A DNA stretch of 64,000 nt. It comes from JAWKRB01 sp041389885. Lineage in GTDB: Bacteria > Myxococcota_A > Polyangia > Polyangiales > Ga0077539. Each line of letters starts with the position of its first letter. Within the stretch, counting starts at the first letter, position 1. Of the stretch, positions 43,546-53,806 are shown piece by piece. The translations under genes and the position numbers were made by a program. Where the stretch lies: NCBI GenBank assembly GCA_041389885.1, contig JAWKRB010000026.1, positions 1 to 64,000 of the forward strand, given 5' to 3'. The notes beneath the pieces are model-generated. The model was given only the letters and a program-made list of their open reading frames with translations, was not told where the DNA came from and ran no database searches.

Positions 43546-43913
43546 AGGATCTACTTCCGTCTCCTTCGGCGCCCGTCGCTGCGCCGTCGCAGGACCCTCG
43601 CGAAGGGCGCCCGGACGCTAACGGAGCCGTGGAGCCCACGTCAAGCGTGATGATCTCCGCGGCCGCGCAAGCCGCGTACGATTCTGCGGGCCGCGACGCG
43701 GGCGGGCTCCGCCGACTGGCGCCTCACGGGGAGCGCGCGGGGGGATCTCGCGAGGGAGGGTCACGGAGACTCTTCTCTCTGCCGGGCACTTCGCATAGAG
43801 TCGCCCCGCCCGCGGGATGGCGCATCGCCCTCACCGCGCGGAGATGGTTCTGACAAACCCTGCGCTCACAGCAACTTACGGCGCGCAGGTCACCGCAGAG
43901 GACAGAGGCTACG
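43546..43913. other. Intergenic region upstream of the Glt-like cluster
   Basis: 368 bases between the divergent lipoprotein gene and the first cluster gene. No convincing gene is present; a 74-codon plus-strand reading (43629-43853) is low complexity. Somewhat A+T-richer sequence near 43845-43880 (tctgacaaaccctgcgct) may hold the cluster promoter, but no clear -10 box was found. Confidence 0.4.
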
Positions 43914-45542
43914 ATGGTGCGGGAAGGCGGATCCTCGAAGTGGCTGGCGGGCGTTGGTGTCGCGGCGCTCTGGTTGGGGTGTGACGCTGAGTTCCGCGTT
44001 CGCGCAGCAGCCGGTGGCGCTCGAAAACTCGACCTCGCGGCGCAGGCCGAGGCTCCCCCCGCGGAGGGGCCGCCCAGCGAGGCGCTCGCGAACGCCCTGC
44101 GGCTCTACCAGCAGGAGCGCTACCAGGAGGCGTCGGTGCAGTTTCAGCGCGTGGTCGAGGGCGAGACCCAAGACGCGCCGGCGAACCAGCAGAAGGCGCA
44201 GTTCCACCTCGGCAAGAGCCTCTTTCACCTGGGCTTCTACCAGTCGGCCCTCGCGGTCTTCGACGAGATCGTCGAGCGGGGGCAGGCGCACCTGTACTTC
44301 CGCGCGACGCTCCAGTGGCTCGCGCAGCTCGCGTCGCAGCTCCCTGAGCCGGCCGACATCGTCCGTCGCGTGGGTCGCTACCCCACCGAGGACCTCAACC
44401 AGTTCAACAACGCCGAGAGCCGCAACCTCTACAACCAGCTGCTCTACCTCATGGGTCGCAGCAAGTACCGCGACGGCAACTACGACGAGGCCATCGCGCT
44501 GTTTCGTCAGGTGCAGCGCAATTCCCGGTACTACATCCACGCGAAGTTCTTCGAGGGCATCTCCCACGTGAACGCGCGCCGCTCGCAGCCCGCCGTCGAC
44601 GCGTTTCGCGAGGTGCTCCGGGCGATCGAGGAGGGCGTCGAGGGCATCGAGGACGAGGACCGCATGGCGGACCTCGCGTGGCTCGAGCTCGCGCGCATCT
44701 ACTACTCGACCCGCCACTACGACTCGGCGATCGAGAGCTGGAACCACGTCGACGTCGACTCGGAGTACTGGCTCGACTCCCTCTTCGAGGAGAGCTGGGC
44801 GTACTTCCTCCAGCAGGACTACCCCCGCGCGCTGGGGAACATCCACACGCTCAACAGCCCCTTCTTCACCAACGCCTGGTACCCCGAGGCGACGGTGCTG
44901 AAGTCGGTGATCTACTTCTCGAACTGCCGCTACGACGAGGCCGAGGAGGTCATCGCGCAGTTCAACGAGCGCTACGCCGTGCTCCGTCCGGAGCTCGAGC
45001 GCTTCCTCCAGCAGTACCAGGACGATCCGAGCTTCTTCCGCTTCCTCCGCGAGGTGCGGCAGGGGCACGCGAACCTCCCGAACCGACTGCGCCCGGTGGT
45101 CGAGAGCGCCTTCGGCGACCGCACCCTCCTCCGCAACATCGAGTACGTCTCGCAGCTCGAGTCGGAGGAGCGCCGCCACAACGGCATGCCCGCGGCCTTC
45201 CGCAACAGCTCCGTCGGCGCGCGCATCATCCAGGACATCTCCGTCGCCAAGAGCTTCGCGATCGAGAACGCCGGCACGCTCGCCCGCGGTCGCTACACCC
45301 GCGCGGTCGAAGAGCTCGCCGACCTCGACAACCAGGGCACCGCGATCCTCATCGAGATCCTGAACGCGCGCCGGGGCCAGCTCTCTCAGGAGATGCAGCA
45401 GCAGCAGGTGACGGCGGCCGAGTCTCAGCGTCGACGGGTGACCGTCGACGAGGAGCACTACCTCTGGCCGTTCAACGGCGAGTACTGGCGCGACGAGCTT
45501 GGCTTCTACCGTCAGCAGATCACGTCCCGCTGCGGGCGCTGA
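43914..45542 (+). CDS. Periplasmic TPR protein of the Glt-like cluster (GltC-like position)
   Basis: 542 residues. TPR-type helices fill residues about 55-350: ALRLYQQERYQEASVQFQRV, KSLFHLGFYQSALAVFDEIV, RSKYRDGNYDEAIALFRQVQ, ARIYYSTRHYDSAIESW and SNCRYDEAEEVIAQFNERY. A long helical C-terminal region follows. As written, the N-terminus looks like a lipoprotein (AALWLGC). An extra T near 43980 and a missing A in the run 44024-44027 would instead give VTLSSAFAQQ, a normal signal peptide. The assignment to a gliding complex rests on neighbours and TPR architecture, not on a sequence search. It is followed by a second TPR gene after 72 bases. Confidence 0.78.
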   Translation: MVREGGSSKWLAGVGVAALWLGCDAEFRVRAAAGGARKLDLAAQAEAPPAEGPPSEALANALRLYQQERYQEASVQFQRVVEGETQDAPANQQKAQFHLGKSLFHLGFYQSALAVFDEIVERGQAHLYFRATLQWLAQLASQLPEPADIVRRVGRYPTEDLNQFNNAESRNLYNQLLYLMGRSKYRDGNYDEAIALFRQVQRNSRYYIHAKFFEGISHVNARRSQPAVDAFREVLRAIEEGVEGIEDEDRMADLAWLELARIYYSTRHYDSAIESWNHVDVDSEYWLDSLFEESWAYFLQQDYPRALGNIHTLNSPFFTNAWYPEATVLKSVIYFSNCRYDEAEEVIAQFNERYAVLRPELERFLQQYQDDPSFFRFLREVRQGHANLPNRLRPVVESAFGDRTLLRNIEYVSQLESEERRHNGMPAAFRNSSVGARIIQDISVAKSFAIENAGTLARGRYTRAVEELADLDNQGTAILIEILNARRGQLSQEMQQQQVTAAESQRRRVTVDEEHYLWPFNGEYWRDELGFYRQQITSRCGR

Positions 45543-45614
45543 CCTTTCATCTAACGCACTGCGGCGCATCACGATCGACGTGGCGCCGCGGAGAGGTTCC
45601 ACAGGAGACGAGTG

Positions 45615-48600
45615 ATGAGTCCGGTGAAGCAAGCCAGGGCCGCGTGGTTCCTCGCGGCGGTGTGGACGTTGGGCGGGAGCCTGGCGGACGCGCAGCCGCG
45701 TCGGAGAACCCCTCGGGGCGCCGCGCAACAGCAGCAGCAGCAGGAGACGGCCGACGTGGGGGAGATCCCCACGGTGCCGACGGTCGCGGCGAACGTGTGC
45801 ATCGCGGACGATCGTCGCGCGGCCGCCACGGCGTGCCCCGAGGGCAGCGCGCAGTACGGCTCCCGCGGGAGCACCGCGCCGCCCGCCGCCGCGCGCCCCG
45901 ACCAGAGCCAGCGCCCCGCGGCGAACAACCAGCGGCGCGCGCCCGGGCAGCAGCTCGACACGTCGACGCTGCTCCGCCGGCAGAACCTCGAGCGCAGGAG
46001 CCAGGAGCTCCTGCTCCGAGAGGCGCAGCTCACGGGCACGCTGATTCGTCGCATGCCCCGCACCGACACGCACCGCGCCGACACCCTGATGCGCCTCGCG
46101 GAGGACTACCAGGAGCTCTCGCAGCAGGCCAACGGCCGCGCGGAGGACCTCGAGGAGAACCTCTTTCGCGCCCGCAATGAGCACAACGACGCCGAGGTCG
46201 CGAACATCCAGCGGCAGCAGCAGGAGGCGCGCGCGCAGGGCGGGCAGTACCGCGACCAGCTCATCCAGACGTTTCGCGTGCTGGTGCAAGACCACACCGA
46301 CTACGCCCAGATGGACCGGGCGCTGTTCTACCTGGCCTTCGCCTACCAGGACGCGCACAACTTCAACGAGGCGCGCACGGTCTACCGCACGCTGATCCAG
46401 CGCTTCCCGAACTCGCCCTTCGTCCCCAACGCCTACCTCTCCTTCGCCGAGTACTTCTTCGACCAGGGCGAGATGGAGAACGCGCGGCAGTTCTACGAGC
46501 GCGTGCTCGCGGTGCAGGACGAGTCGAACCAGGTCTACGGCTACGCGCTCTACAAGATGGCGTGGGTGCTCTACAACCTGCAGGAGCACGAGGGCTCGCT
46601 CCAGAAGTTCTTCGAGGTCATCGAGTACGGGCGCAACCACCCGAACGCGCCCTCGGTCACCCCGCTGCTGCGCAACGCGCGCATGGAGCTCGTGGCGGTC
46701 TACGGCCAGGTCTACGGCACCGCGCAGCGCCCGCTGAACCCGACCAACGCGCTGAACACCTTTCGGCGCTACGGCGCCGACGAGGACAACGCCTTCGCGA
46801 TGTTCGAGCGGCTCGCGGAGTTGTACCACGACAACGGTCAGTGGCCGAACAGCATCGCGACGTACCACGCGCTCATGGAGCAGCGCTCGTCGAGCGACAG
46901 CTTCTGCCACTGGCAGGCGCAGGTCTCTCGCGCGGTGGTCGCGACGGCGACCTCCGAGGCCAAGATGGTCGAGGTGCAGCGCCTGATCGACGTGTACAAC
47001 GCGTTCCGTCAGTCGAGCCGAACCGCCGAGGTGAAGACCGCCTGTCGCAACGAGGCCGCGCGGGTCACCTTCGACGTCGCGTCGCATTGGCACCTCGAGG
47101 CCGTGGGCCGAAGCACGGAGGGGCAGGTCCAGACCCGCGGCACGCGCAACGCTGACACCATGCGCCGCGTCGCCACGCTGTACCAGAAGCTCCTCGACGA
47201 GTTCCCCGAGCTCGACCAGGTGGAGTTCCCAGAGTACGACCGCCGTGACTGGCCGACCCGGTACCGCATCTCGTACTACCAGGCCGACATCCTGCGCGAT
47301 CAGCAGAACTACGCCGAGTGCGGCCCGGCCTACGACCGCGTCGTCGAGATGAACCCGACCGGCGAGTTCACTGAGGACGCCGCGTACAAGGCGGTGCTCT
47401 GCTACAACGACCTGTTCACGCAGCAGCTGCAGAACCGCTCGAACGTGCGCGGCGCGCGCACCGCGACGCCCACCCGGGGTCAGCGCAACCAGTCCGCGGC
47501 GCAGCAGCGCGCGGAGCGTCGGCGCCTCATGGTGCCCCGAGACCTGAACCAGCAGGAGCAGGGCATGCTCCGCGCCTTCACCCGCTACGCCTGCTTCGTG
47601 CGCGTCGAGAACGCGCAGGCGCAGGAGGGTGAAGACCCCCGCACGGTGATGCTCACGATCAAGTATCGCCGCGCGTACCTGTATTACAACGCGAACAAGT
47701 TCGAGGAGGCCGCGACGCTCTTCCGCGAGGTCGCGCACAGCGACGCGGCGACGCCCGACCCCGAGAACCTCCGCGAGATCTCGGCGGACCTCTACCTCGA
47801 CGCGCTGAACGTCATGGGTGACCTCTGGAACCCCCAGCGCCCCGCGTGCTTCGACGCGATGGCCGAGGAGCTCCCGCAGCTCATGGGGATCTTCTGCTCC
47901 GCCACGGCGCGGCCGCAGCACGAGGAGTTCTGCGGTCGCATCGAGCAGCTCCAGTGCCAGGTGCTCCGCAAGAAGGCCGAGTCGCTCGGCGGCACCCGTC
48001 GCTTCCCCGAAGCGGCCCGCGAGTACATCAAGATCGTGCGCGAGCACCGCGAGTGCGGCCGCCAGGACGAGATGCTCTACAACGCCGCGATCATGTACGA
48101 CGCCGGCCTGCTCCTCGGCCGCGCCATGCGCGTTCGCGAGCGCCTCGTGCAGATCTTCCTGCCGCGCAACAGCCCCTGGGCTCAGCGCGCGCTCTACCGC
48201 CTCGCGGGCAACTACCACGCGATCCAGGTGTTCGGCCGCGCCGCGCAGCTCTACGAGCAGTTCGCGGACTATGTGAACACGCACCGCACCGAGGCCGTGG
48301 CCGCCGCGCGCGCCGCCGCGGCGCAGGCGCGCGAGTCGGGCTCTGACGCGCCCGAGGAGGATCCCGTGGCGCAGGCCGCGGACGCGCTCCGTCAGGCCAC
48401 CATCTTCCGCATCGGCCTGGGCGAGGACAACCGCGCCCTCGAGAACGCGCGCAAGTTCGCGCAGTACTACCGCACCGACCCCCAGCGCCGTCGCGTCGCG
48501 GCGAACGTGGTCTTCAGCATCGGGCAGATCTACGCCGACCGCGTGACCCGCCTGCGTCGCACCGCCGCGGGCGCCAGCTCCGAGCAGCGTCGACAGATCG

Positions 48601-49545
48601 ACACGCAGATCCGCACGGCGTGGAACGACCTGATTCGTCACTACTCCGGCTACATGCGCACCTACGCGGAGCAGGGCACCCTCGACCAGCGCATCCAGGG
48701 CGCCGTCGCCCTCGCGCGCGGCTACTGGAACATCGGCGACTTTCGCCAGGCGGAGCAGTACTTCAACCAGGCCGTGACCTCGTGGGGGCCGACGACGCCC
48801 CCCCGCGCAGGGCGCGCCGGCGACCCCGACCTCGGGCGAGCGCGAGATCCGCGAGCAGCTCGGCAACGAGGCCGGCGACGCCGTGGTGCGCAGCCGTGAG
48901 GCCGTCGCCGAGGCGAAGTTCCACCTCGCCGAGGTGCTGTACAACCGCTTCATGGCGGCGCGCATGCCGCGGTACACCGGCGGCTCGACCCGACGCGCGT
49001 TCGACACCTGGGTCACCCGCACCCTCGGGCCGTACGTGCAGAACCGCCAGCGCACCCTCGACGAGGCGAGCGCGCGCTACCAGGAGCTCATGCGCTGGGA
49101 CTCGCCGAACTGGAAGATCGCGGCGGCCGCCCGCCTCGCGGACATGTACTTCCAGTTTGCGCAGACGATCCGCACGGCCCCGGTCGCGCCGGACATCCAG
49201 CGCAACGACGAGCTCCTCGACGCCTACAACGTCGAGCGCGACAACCGCACGCAGCCCTTCATCAACAACGCGACGACGGGCTTTCAGCTCTGCATCCAGA
49301 CCGCGACGCGCGAGCACTGGTTCAACGAGTGGTCGCAGCTCTGCGAGCGCAACCTGAACACCATCGACCGGCTGCGCTTCCCGCTGGCCGACGAGATCCG
49401 CGTGGAGCCCAACCAGGTGTACTCGCGGGCCTCGAATTCCCGGCCGATCTACCAGCTCTCGACCTCGGCCGAGGGTGAAGAGGAGGGCGGCGGCAACCCC
49501 GGCGCCGAGGCGAGTGACTCTTCGGCTCAGGGAGCGCAGCAGTGA
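45615..49545 (+). CDS. Large periplasmic TPR protein of the Glt-like cluster (GltD/AgmU-like; one frameshift)
   Basis: About 1310 residues after one correction. ATG at 45615 follows AGGAG by 7 bases. Signal peptide AAWFLAAVWTLGGSLADAQP, then a Gln/Arg/Pro-rich stretch, then many TPR-type helices: AFAYQDAHNFNEARTVYRTL, YALYKMAWVLYNLQEHEGSL, RVVEMNPTGEFTEDAAYKAV, YYNANKFEEAATLFREVAHS and RLAGNYHAIQVFGRAAQLYE. The first frame ends at 48899. The 7-C run 48798-48804 has one extra base, and the second frame, open across 48805-48899 and beyond, reaches the stop at 49545. Size and position match GltD/AgmU of M. xanthus, a periplasmic scaffold; this is by analogy. Confidence 0.8.
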
Positions 49546-49565
49546 GCGCGAACCAGGACAGGACC

Positions 49566-50993
49566 ATGCGAAGCACACGGATCATCGGGCTGACCCTCGG
49601 GCTCCTCGCGGCGTGCTCCAGCACGCAGACGAGCTCGAACACCGCGGCGAACGTCGCGCGCGACGGCTCGGGCAACGCGGTCACGACGGGCAATGGACAG
49701 GCGGTCACGGCGACCGCGAACCAGCGCTTCAACGAGGCCGCCGCGGCCATGCGCACGCACGACGCGGCGAACAACGGCCTGGGCGACTGGACCGCGGAGT
49801 CGTGCGCCGAGGTGGCCGGGCTCTTCGAGCGCGCCGCCCAGGAGCAGAACAACGGGCAGTTCGCTGAGGCCTGGTACAACCGCGGGCTGGTCTTCGACCG
49901 CTGCAACCAGACCGACCCCGCGCGGCAGGCCTTCGAGCGCGCGATTCAGATCTCGGGCGGCAACCACTGCCGCTCGAAGGTCCAGCTGGGCGTCGCGGCG
50001 TTTCGGCGCCGCGAGGTGCCCCAGGCGCAGCAGATGTTCGAAGAGGCGATCCGCCAGGATCCTACGCACTGCGTCGAGGGCTACACCAACCTCGCGATGG
50101 TGCTCCGCACGCGCAACCCGACCTCGGACGCCGAGTGGCAGCCCGTGGTGCGCAACATCCGCGCGGCGCTCGCCCTCGACGACCGCTACCTGCCGGCGCG
50201 CAACGAGCTCGCGCTGTCGTACCTGCAGCAGGCGGGCGACGACCCCAACTCGCAGCGCGTGTTCCTCGCGGGGCTCGTGTGCGCGCAGGCCATTCAGGTG
50301 GCCGAGGCGCAGGCGGCGAACCTCGACCCGCAGGTGAGCTCCTTCGTGGCGGATATTCACAACACCTGGGGCCTCGTCGACATTCGTCGCGGCGAGATCA
50401 TCCGGGCGTTGGGTCACTTCCGCCGGGCTTCGCAGCTCAACCCGAACATGTACGAGGCCTTCGTCAACTACGGGACGATCAACCTCTCGTTCCGCGGGTA
50501 CCAGGACGCGCGCGAGGCCTTCGAGGCCGCCGTGCGCCTGCGCGACGACAGCTACGACGCGCACCTCGGCCTCGGCGTGGCCTTTCGCGGGCTGTCGCAG
50601 TCCCTGAACGACGACGCCGAGAAGCAGGCGATGCTCCAGCGCGCGCTGCAGGAGTACACCCGCGCGCAGGCGCTCGACCAGAACCGGCCCGACAGCTACT
50701 ACAACCAGGGCCTGCTCAACATGAGCTATATGGGCAACACGGTGCCTGTGCTGCGTCAGGCGCTCGACCTGCTCACGCAGTTCCAGCAGCGCGCCGGGCA
50801 GCAGCCGCGCTACGCGCAAGACACCCAGCGGGCGACGCGGCACATCCGCAACATCCGCGACACCATCACGGCGCTCGAGGCCGTGGGCGGTGCGACGCCG
50901 CCGGCCGCTGCGCCGACTCCCCCGGCGGAGGGCGCGACGCCTCCGGCGGGGGGCGCGACGCCTCCCGCCCCCGCGGCTGGCGCGACGCCGTGA
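49566..50993 (+). CDS. TPR lipoprotein of the Glt-like cluster (GltE/AglT-like candidate)
   Basis: 475 residues. Signal peptide MRSTRIIGLTLGLLAAC with lipobox LLAAC; ATG at 49566 has AGGACAGGA upstream, better than GTG at 49542. TPR helices include EAWYNRGLVFDRCNQTDPAR, KVQLGVAAFRRREVPQAQQM, NTWGLVDIRRGEIIRALGHF, VNYGTINLSFRGYQDAREAF and SYYNQGLLNMSYMGNTVPVL. The tail is a Pro/Ala/Thr-rich repeat (GATPPAGGATPPAPAAGATP). In M. xanthus an outer-membrane TPR lipoprotein (GltE) follows GltD, as here. The gene starts 20 bases after the preceding one, so an operon is likely. Confidence 0.78.
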   Translation: MRSTRIIGLTLGLLAACSSTQTSSNTAANVARDGSGNAVTTGNGQAVTATANQRFNEAAAAMRTHDAANNGLGDWTAESCAEVAGLFERAAQEQNNGQFAEAWYNRGLVFDRCNQTDPARQAFERAIQISGGNHCRSKVQLGVAAFRRREVPQAQQMFEEAIRQDPTHCVEGYTNLAMVLRTRNPTSDAEWQPVVRNIRAALALDDRYLPARNELALSYLQQAGDDPNSQRVFLAGLVCAQAIQVAEAQAANLDPQVSSFVADIHNTWGLVDIRRGEIIRALGHFRRASQLNPNMYEAFVNYGTINLSFRGYQDAREAFEAAVRLRDDSYDAHLGLGVAFRGLSQSLNDDAEKQAMLQRALQEYTRAQALDQNRPDSYYNQGLLNMSYMGNTVPVLRQALDLLTQFQQRAGQQPRYAQDTQRATRHIRNIRDTITALEAVGGATPPAAAPTPPAEGATPPAGGATPPAPAAGATP

Positions 50994-51028
50994 TTGAGAG
51001 TACGACTGTGGCCTCAGGAGCGAAGACG

Positions 51029-51286
51029 ATGAAGAAGCTGATTCTGGGATCTGTGTTTGCGGCGGCTTTCTCCTTCGCCGGGGGGGCCTTCGCGCAGGAG
51101 GCGCCCGCACAGCAGGGCGCTCAGCGCACGCAGGAGTTCAACTTCACCGACGAGCTCGTGCAGGGGCAGCTGGTGCGCCCCGACGGCGAGACCTCCCGCG
51201 TGCGTCGTCGCTCGGCGGGTATCTCGCTGATCCGCATCCGGGAGCACTTCGTCCCCGAGATGCTGAAGTCCGTCGAGAACCTCTGA
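51029..51286 (+). CDS. Small exported protein of the Glt-like cluster
   Basis: 85 residues from ATG at 51029, with AGGAG 9 bases upstream. Signal peptide KKLILGSVFAAAFSFAGGAF ends at AFAQ. The mature about 60 residues include FTDELVQGQLVRPDGETSRV and the C-terminal ISLIRIREHFVPEMLKSVEN, a pattern that looks conserved rather than random. No domain is recognised. It lies between the TPR lipoprotein and the FHA/TonB-like gene, the position of gltF in M. xanthus, but equivalence is only a suggestion. Confidence 0.75.
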   Translation: MKKLILGSVFAAAFSFAGGAFAQEAPAQQGAQRTQEFNFTDELVQGQLVRPDGETSRVRRRSAGISLIRIREHFVPEMLKSVENL

Positions 51287-51345
51287 TCCCTCCCCGCCGC
51301 TCTGGCGCGTCGCTCCTCGACGCGTCGCTTCCCCCTCCTACAGCA

Positions 51346-51375
51346 TTGACCGATCCCGACCCTCGTCGGTAGATT
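51346..51375 (+). promoter_or_regulatory. Near-consensus promoter within the Glt-like cluster
   Basis: TTGACC (51346-51351), exactly 18 bases, then TAGATT (51370-51375). The leader to the ATG at 51496 is about 115 bases. It suggests the cluster is not one single transcript. Confidence 0.55.
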
Positions 51376-51495
51376 CCGCACGCGCGAGCGGGAACCTTTC
51401 GGATCCCATCGCTGTCTCAGGTGATCGGTGACGCTGCGATCGCGCCGCGACACAGGAAAGGACATGCGCGCCCGTCCGCGCGCACAGGGGTTGTG

Positions 51496-53616
51496 ATGGC
51501 TCAAAAGCTTGTGGTTCCGATCACGTTCAAGATCTTTCAGCAGGGCGTCCAGGTCGGCGAGGAGACTGTCACGCAAGACGTGATCAAGGTCGGTCGCGAT
51601 CAGAAGTCGCACCTCCGCCTGGAGGACGACGGCGTGAAGGGGCGGCACGCGGTCATCGAGGCCAGGGTGATCGACGGCGTCGCCGACGTGCAGATCATCG
51701 ACCTCGGCTCGGGCACGCAGGTCAACGGGCAGGCGGTCAACAAGGCCGCGCTGCGCACGGGCGATCGCTTCGTGGTCGGCTCGACCGAGGTCCACGTGGT
51801 GCTCCACGACCCGCGCGACGCCCAGGCCGCCGCGCCCGCGGCCTTCGTCGCCCCGGTCGCCGCCGTAGCCTCGCCCGTGGCGGGCCTCGCCGCGGAGCCC
51901 GGCGTCGCGTCTGCGGCGTCTCTCGACGGCGACGAGCTCTATCAGCTCATCAAGCGCGGCGACATCAACACCCACGAGGTCGAGGACGCGAGCTCGCAGG
52001 TGGTCGAGGTCTCGGTGCTCTGGAAGAGCGCCATCCTCCACGTGGCGCACCTCGACGGCGCGAAGAGCTTCGTGATCTCCGCGAAGGAGGCCGTGAAGAA
52101 GCCGGTGGGCGCCGTGATGGGCGGGCTCTGGGGCGCGGGCGGCCTCCTGATGATGGTGGGCGCGGCGAAGTCCGACCCGCAGCACGCGGCGACGACCTCC
52201 TCGGGCCTCGTGTGGGGCGGCGTCGGCGCCGTGCTCGCGATGGCGGGCTCGGGCGCGGGCATCGTGCTCTCGAAGAAGAACGAGGAGCTCCTCGCAGACG
52301 ACGCGCGCTTCACCGTCGGCCCCGAGGTCGTGGGCGGCGCGGGCGAGCTGCCGGTGGTGGTGAACGGGGCCAGCGGTCGCTTCGTCTTCCTCCCCGGCGC
52401 GACGGGCGAGGTCGACATTCAGGGCACCAAGCGCACCCTCGAGGAGCTCAAGGAGCAGGGGCACGCCCGGCCCTCGTCGCTCGTCTCGGGAGGCTTCGAG
52501 GTCAACCTCCAGCCTGACGGTCGCTACCGTCAGGAGGTCGGCGGGCTGACCCTCATCGCCAAGGTCGTGCCGCCGGGGCGCGTGATCACGGGCGCGGTGC
52601 GCGTCGATCGTCCGCTCGCGGGCGCGATCTTCGGCACCTCCATCGCGCTCCTCGCGATGGTGCTCGTGGGCCGCTTCGCGATCTCAGACGACTCGGGCCT
52701 GCTCTCATCGTCGTCGGACGACGATCGCATGGCGGAGCTCCGGGCCTTCATCCAGCGTCAGCAGGAGCGTCAGCCCGAGCAGCCCCCGCCTCAGCAGGCG
52801 AACGACCAGCAGGAGGGCGGCACCGGCACCCGTCACCGCGGTGACGAGGGCAAGATGGGCAAGCGCGACGCGCCTACGCGCAACAACCGCTACGCCATCA
52901 AGAACAACAACCAGCCCCCGCACCTGTCGCGCGAGGCGGCTCGCAACGCGGTCGCCAACCGCGGCGTCTTCGCGGCCCTCGGCGCGCCCGGCGGCGGCAT
53001 GGCGGGCGGCCAGTCGGGCATCGTGTCGCCCTTCGGCGCGCTCACTGAGTCGGGCAACGACGACCGCAACGCCAACGGCAACATGACCGGCGACAACGTC
53101 GGCGACGCCTTCGGGTACGGCGGCCTCGGCGCCACCGGCACGGGGTGGGGCGGTGGTGGCTCGGGCGAGGGGACCATCGGCATGGGCGGCATCGGCACCA
53201 TGGGCCATGGCTCCGGCACGGGCTCGGGTCAGGGCTACGGCTCGGGCGCCGGGCGCGGTCTGCGCAACCGCGGCACGCGCGGTCCGACGGTGCGCGCGTC
53301 GCCGCCCTCGGTGTCGGGTCTGCTCTCTCCCGAGGCGATTCGACGCGTGGTGCTTCGAAACCTCGGGCAGGTGAACCGCTGCTACGAGCAGGGCCTGTCG
53401 ACGAACCCGAACATCGCGGGCCGCGTGGTGATTCGCTTCGTGATCGGCGCGTCGGGTACGGTGATGGCTTCGAGCGTCGGAGACAGCTCGATCCCGGTGC
53501 CGAGCGTGGGCGAGTGCGTCGCGAACGCCGTGCGGCGCTGGCAGTTCCCGTCGCCCGAGGGCGGCGGCATCGTGACGGTGAACTACCCGTTCAACCTGCA
53601 GCCCGCCGACCAGTGA
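51496..53616 (+). CDS. FHA-domain, three-helix inner-membrane protein with AgmX/PglI TonB-like C-terminus (GltG-like)
   Basis: 706 residues. An FHA domain occupies about 1-100 (VIKVGRDQKSHLRLEDD, GRHAVIE, DLGSGTQVNGQ). Membrane helices lie at about 203-225, 237-258 and 372-396. A Gln/Pro-rich then Gly-rich linker spans about 410-600. The last about 100 residues (LSPEAIRRVVLRNLGQVNRC, YEQGL, IRFVIGASGTVMASSV, ECVANAVRRWQFPSP) form the AgmX/PglI-type TonB-like domain. M. xanthus GltG has this FHA-membrane-TonB-like plan, coupling inner-membrane motors to periplasmic partners. The usual FHA Ser is replaced by Lys/Gly (VKGRHA), so phosphothreonine binding may be altered. Confidence 0.85.
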   Translation: MAQKLVVPITFKIFQQGVQVGEETVTQDVIKVGRDQKSHLRLEDDGVKGRHAVIEARVIDGVADVQIIDLGSGTQVNGQAVNKAALRTGDRFVVGSTEVHVVLHDPRDAQAAAPAAFVAPVAAVASPVAGLAAEPGVASAASLDGDELYQLIKRGDINTHEVEDASSQVVEVSVLWKSAILHVAHLDGAKSFVISAKEAVKKPVGAVMGGLWGAGGLLMMVGAAKSDPQHAATTSSGLVWGGVGAVLAMAGSGAGIVLSKKNEELLADDARFTVGPEVVGGAGELPVVVNGASGRFVFLPGATGEVDIQGTKRTLEELKEQGHARPSSLVSGGFEVNLQPDGRYRQEVGGLTLIAKVVPPGRVITGAVRVDRPLAGAIFGTSIALLAMVLVGRFAISDDSGLLSSSSDDDRMAELRAFIQRQQERQPEQPPPQQANDQQEGGTGTRHRGDEGKMGKRDAPTRNNRYAIKNNNQPPHLSREAARNAVANRGVFAALGAPGGGMAGGQSGIVSPFGALTESGNDDRNANGNMTGDNVGDAFGYGGLGATGTGWGGGGSGEGTIGMGGIGTMGHGSGTGSGQGYGSGAGRGLRNRGTRGPTVRASPPSVSGLLSPEAIRRVVLRNLGQVNRCYEQGLSTNPNIAGRVVIRFVIGASGTVMASSVGDSSIPVPSVGECVANAVRRWQFPSPEGGGIVTVNYPFNLQPADQ

Positions 53617-53723
53617 CCGCGCGCGGGCCGAGGCCCGCGTCTCCCCTCCCTGTCGCCCGACCGGGCGCTCGCTTGCTCTCCTGAAACAAACTGCGATCTC
53701 TGCGGCGAAGACACGTTTCGGTG

Positions 53724-53753
53724 TTGAGCTTCGACGTCGCGCTCGCCTATCAT
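53724..53753 (+). promoter_or_regulatory. Predicted promoter of the second TPR lipoprotein
   Basis: TTGAGC (53724-53729), 18 bases, then TATCAT (53748-53753), about 53 bases before the ATG at 53807. Confidence 0.5.
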
Positions 53754-53806
53754 CGCGCCCCGCGTGGCCAAGACGGCATCGCCGCGCGCACGAGGGAATG
53801 ATCCGG

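Noticed and set aside
43629..43853. Possible 74-codon gene in the region before the Glt-like cluster
   Set aside because: No ribosome-binding site, Arg/Gly/Ser-rich and no family-like pattern.
43890..49055. 1721-codon minus-strand ORF opposite the Glt-like TPR genes
   Set aside because: The plus strand has clear TPR proteins with signal peptides; the minus reading is Leu/Val/Arg/His-rich shadow, as expected in GC-rich DNA.
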